Virus record (IMG/VR): IMGVR_UViG_3300000148_000007
Location: 1-25,774 of that record
Length of the DNA: 25,774 nucleotides
Origin: a virus
Reading direction: 5' to 3' (one strand)
Program-made: the position numbers and the translations under genes
Part shown: positions 23,751 to 25,774 of the stretch, in pieces
How positions within the stretch are numbered: the first letter of the stretch is position 1
Layout of the letters: each line of letters opens with the position of its first letter
Notes under the pieces: model-generated
Database searches by the model: none
Told to the model about the DNA's origin: nothing
What the model saw: the letters and a program-made list of their open reading frames with translations, nothing else

Positions 23751-24239
23751 TTATTCTACACATTCCAAAGCTGCTTTAATAACATCTAATTTATTTGTTG
23801 AAGTTCTTAATTTTTTTCTTGCTTCATTATTTTTTGAATCCCTTATGTAAGTTAACTCAAACAATGCTAACTTTAAAGCAAATAAATGATCTGTATTATT
23901 TTGATCTTCAAAAATAGATTTAACCATATACGGAAAAAACTTTGTATCTACTTGTTCATAGTCAAATATTAATCCTTGTTTTTTAGCAAGATCAATTGCA
24001 ATTTTTTCCATACTTTCTTTTTCCGTTTTCTTTTTTTGGTAAGTTGCTTCATGTAGTTGATCTATATTAATAACAGTCATTAATGCTTTGAACATATGAT
24101 TATCTTCCTTAAAGGGTATAATCGTAGGTATTACACTTTTACCGTCTTCACTTGTTGTTAAAATTTCTATATTTTGTCTTTCACTATCTATAAAAGCTGC
24201 CGTAATAAAATTATCTTTTAAGTATTCTTCAGTTAACAT
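23751..24239 (-). CDS. Unknown protein
   Basis: 162 residues, not recognised. The N-terminal half has strand-like segments (FITAAFIDSERQNIEILTT, SVIPTIIPF); the middle is a charged helix (EATYQKKKTEKESMEKIAID), and the C-terminal half is helical (FALKLALFELTYIRDSKNN, NKLDVIKAALECVE). No signal peptide or membrane span. A strong GGAG ribosome site precedes the ATG, which lies inside the epimerase 3' end (11-base overlap). Position between a virion gene and cargo leaves the role open; it could be a structural accessory protein. Confidence 0.75.
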   Translation of the reverse strand: MLTEEYLKDNFITAAFIDSERQNIEILTTSEDGKSVIPTIIPFKEDNHMFKALMTVINIDQLHEATYQKKKTEKESMEKIAIDLAKKQGLIFDYEQVDTKFFPYMVKSIFEDQNNTDHLFALKLALFELTYIRDSKNNEARKKLRTSTNKLDVIKAALECVE

Positions 24240-24969
24240 CTTTATTCTCCTCTATGTATTTGTATAGGTTAATCTTTGATGACCACCCAAGTTTATTTAG
24301 TGTTTTTGTATTTGCAGTATTATCTAATCTTTCAGTTTCATCAGCAATATTACATCTATGATCTATCTTAAAATATTCTGCAATATCAATCAGTTTGTTC
24401 GTTGTTCCTGTACCTACGTCTATAACACCCTTTATATCAGTATGTAGAACGGTATCAATAGCGGATATAACATCATCTACATGAATAAAGTCCCTTGAAT
24501 GATTTACATTTAAATAGTCTATATCATTTTTAAGTATCTTAGGTATTAACATTGTTTCTCTAGCACCAGGACCATAGACAGTTGTAAATCTCAACCCTAA
24601 ACTATTTGGATGTTCTAATTGTTCCATACCATATTTGCTCAATGCGTATGGGTTTCTCCAAGGCTCGTATGCTGTTGATGAACTAGCATAGATAATCCTA
24701 GAATCATATTTTTCTTTATAGAAATCAAATATTTTTTGACTACCTAAAACATTTGTTTTCCAATACTCTGTTGGATTGTTTAAACTATCTCTCACACCGG
24801 ATAGGCCTGCTAGATGTATTACTGTGTGTATGTTGTGTGGAAAATCTGTAGTAAGTATATCAGTACCCGAAAGTATATCCATAGGAATAACTGAATGATC
24901 TTTAGCTTGTAGATAAGCGTGCAATCTATTTCCAATGAAGCCCTTATGGCCTGTCAATAATATATTCAT
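24229..24969 (-). CDS. NAD-dependent epimerase/dehydratase, short
   Basis: 246 residues. MNILLTGHKGFIGNRLHAYL has the GxxGxxG-type cofactor motif, IHTVIHLAGLSGVRDS and IIYASSSTAYEPW the central strands, and YALSKYGMEQL the catalytic YxxxK. SRDFIHVDDVISAI and VIDVGTGTTNKLIDI are typical of UDP-sugar epimerases and dehydratases. It is about 65 residues shorter than the 12039 protein and only distantly similar, so it is not a recent copy. It directly follows a virion structural gene on the minus strand (14-base gap) and presumably acts on a nucleotide sugar. Confidence 0.9.
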   Translation of the reverse strand: MNILLTGHKGFIGNRLHAYLQAKDHSVIPMDILSGTDILTTDFPHNIHTVIHLAGLSGVRDSLNNPTEYWKTNVLGSQKIFDFYKEKYDSRIIYASSSTAYEPWRNPYALSKYGMEQLEHPNSLGLRFTTVYGPGARETMLIPKILKNDIDYLNVNHSRDFIHVDDVISAIDTVLHTDIKGVIDVGTGTTNKLIDIAEYFKIDHRCNIADETERLDNTANTKTLNKLGWSSKINLYKYIEENKDVN

Positions 24970-24982
24970 AATAATTTCGTTA

Positions 24983-25774
24983 TTAAGATTTGTGTATTCT
25001 TAAATAATATGTTGCTGCTGTTGTTGCTGTACCATTCGGAAATTCTTGTGCTCTATAATCATCACCTACTTGAAGTGTTTGATAATTACCAGCGCCATTA
25101 AGTATTGTATCTGCTATTCCAGATCCTCTAGTATTTCCTGAACCCGATGCTCCAATGTTATAACTTATTGCATAACCATCAACTGATGATGCTGCAGTAT
25201 ACCTAATCCAACCTTGTATTAATGTGTTAAAGGCTGTACCTGTATATTCTTTTATGTCATTATTAGAGTCAATAAAATAAGGTTCTGTGTATGTTGGCGA
25301 AGCGCCATTAACTCTTTGTAAATAATAACTTGTAATATTTGTTGGTTGATCTAAAGTTTCACCAATTCCTGCTGCTGAATATAAAGATGTATCTGCTCTA
25401 GTATCTACAAAGATAGCTGTGTTTGTACCACTCACTTCTGTTGCACCACTAACTGATGTAGTAGTAGAAATAAAGTAAGTACCTGCTTGAGCTGTTGTTG
25501 TTGTTGCTGCAGTTAATAGATCAATTGCAGGGTGTAAAAAAGTATCTTTAATATCAGCTAAAGTCATAGCTTGAATTTGACTACTTGCGTTATAGTAAAC
25601 AGGCCATAGTTTAACCGAATCTGCTGTTGGTGTCACACTTGCATTAGCATGACTAATTTTATCATAAGTAACTGTTACTGTTCCAGGTTCAGCTGTTGTA
25701 GCTTCATTTGGAAAAGCAGTAGCACTATTTGACACTGCGCCAGCTTGTTTTCTTGTATCTGTAATAGCTGCTAG
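24983..25774 (-). CDS. Virion structural protein, C-terminal part (baseplate or tail-fibre type; cut by window edge)
   Basis: The minus-strand frame is open to the right edge. The 13 codons before the GTG at 25735 read LAAITDTRKQAGA without a stop, so the GTG is internal and the protein is a fragment of at least 263 residues. Composition is rich in Thr, Ser, Ala and Gly, with no Cys, as in virion fibre and baseplate proteins. SATAFPNEATTAEPGTVTV, the middle FVDTRADTSLYSAAG, and the end YRAQEFPNG then TYYLRIHKS look like the terminal region of a large baseplate or tail protein in marine T4-like phages. The position upstream of gp13 would suit a gp10-like or tail-fibre gene, but the exact identity is not certain. 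Confidence 0.6.
   Translation of the reverse strand, partial: LAAITDTRKQAGAVSNSATAFPNEATTAEPGTVTVTYDKISHANASVTPTADSVKLWPVYYNASSQIQAMTLADIKDTFLHPAIDLLTAATTTTAQAGTYFISTTTSVSGATEVSGTNTAIFVDTRADTSLYSAAGIGETLDQPTNITSYYLQRVNGASPTYTEPYFIDSNNDIKEYTGTAFNTLIQGWIRYTAASSVDGYAISYNIGASGSGNTRGSGIADTILNGAGNYQTLQVGDDYRAQEFPNGTATTAATYYLRIHKS

Noticed and set aside
24966-24980. Short inverted repeat AATAA/TTATT between structural and epimerase genes
   Set aside because: Five A/T-only pairs with no T-run; too weak to call a terminator.
1-25774. tRNA genes, CRISPR arrays, insertion sequences or integrase/attachment sites
   Set aside because: No cloverleaf-like sequence, regular direct repeats, transposase or integrase frame was seen by reading; non-coding gaps are all under about 140 bases.

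Overview
The window is a gene-dense, AT-rich stretch (arginine mostly AGA, leucine mostly TTA) of a T4-like, contractile-tailed phage genome. The evidence is a syntenic minus-strand block with clear gp13-gp14-gp15-gp16-gp17-gp18 counterparts, plus exact T4-type late promoter boxes (TATAAATA) at block boundaries. The base composition and the style of the proteins suggest a marine phage related to cyanophages and pelagiphages. The host cannot be decided from the window: no photosynthesis gene, tRNA or integrase is visible.

Layout. Positions 1-5976 (minus) hold the head-completion, packaging and tail block: tail sheath gp18 (cut by the left edge), terminase gp17 and gp16, tail completion gp15, and neck proteins gp14 and gp13. 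At 25774-24983 (minus), entering from the right edge, is the C-terminal part of a large virion structural protein. Between these structural genes lies about 19 kb of cargo (6092-24969).

The cargo has several blocks. (a) Two small plus-strand unknown genes sit behind a late promoter (6092-6952). (b) A minus-strand set (6930-10381) holds an SDR protein, two 2-oxoglutarate/Fe(II) oxygenases plus a truncated third, a radical SAM enzyme and a membrane fatty-acid desaturase. (c) A late-promoter pair (10444-11936) encodes a nitroreductase-like protein and a glycosyltransferase-like protein. (d) A 10.6 kb plus-strand run of 13 tightly packed, mostly overlapping genes (12039-22626) starts at a perfect sigma70-type promoter with an extended -10. 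It encodes a nucleotide-sugar epimerase, a DegT-type sugar aminotransferase, a split radical SAM protein, an SGNH hydrolase, a NodU/CmcH-type carbamoyltransferase, a methyltransferase-like protein, a QueC-like PP-loop protein, and five glycosyltransferase-like proteins. (e) A minus-strand group (22617-24969) has a radical SAM protein with N-terminal extra cysteines, an unknown protein and a second epimerase.

How the genes may work together (inference): block (d) looks like a self-contained route to make and attach an unusual amino sugar decorated by carbamoylation, acyl transfer or hydrolysis, and methylation. The target could be host surface glycan, virion protein or phage DNA; the window alone does not decide. 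Its host-type promoter suggests expression earlier than the late-promoter genes on either side. Decay and duplication are visible: a truncated oxygenase fused to an orphan 3' gene end, a radical SAM gene split in two, a duplicated glycosyltransferase-like gene, and a repeat-rich insertion inside neck protein gp14.
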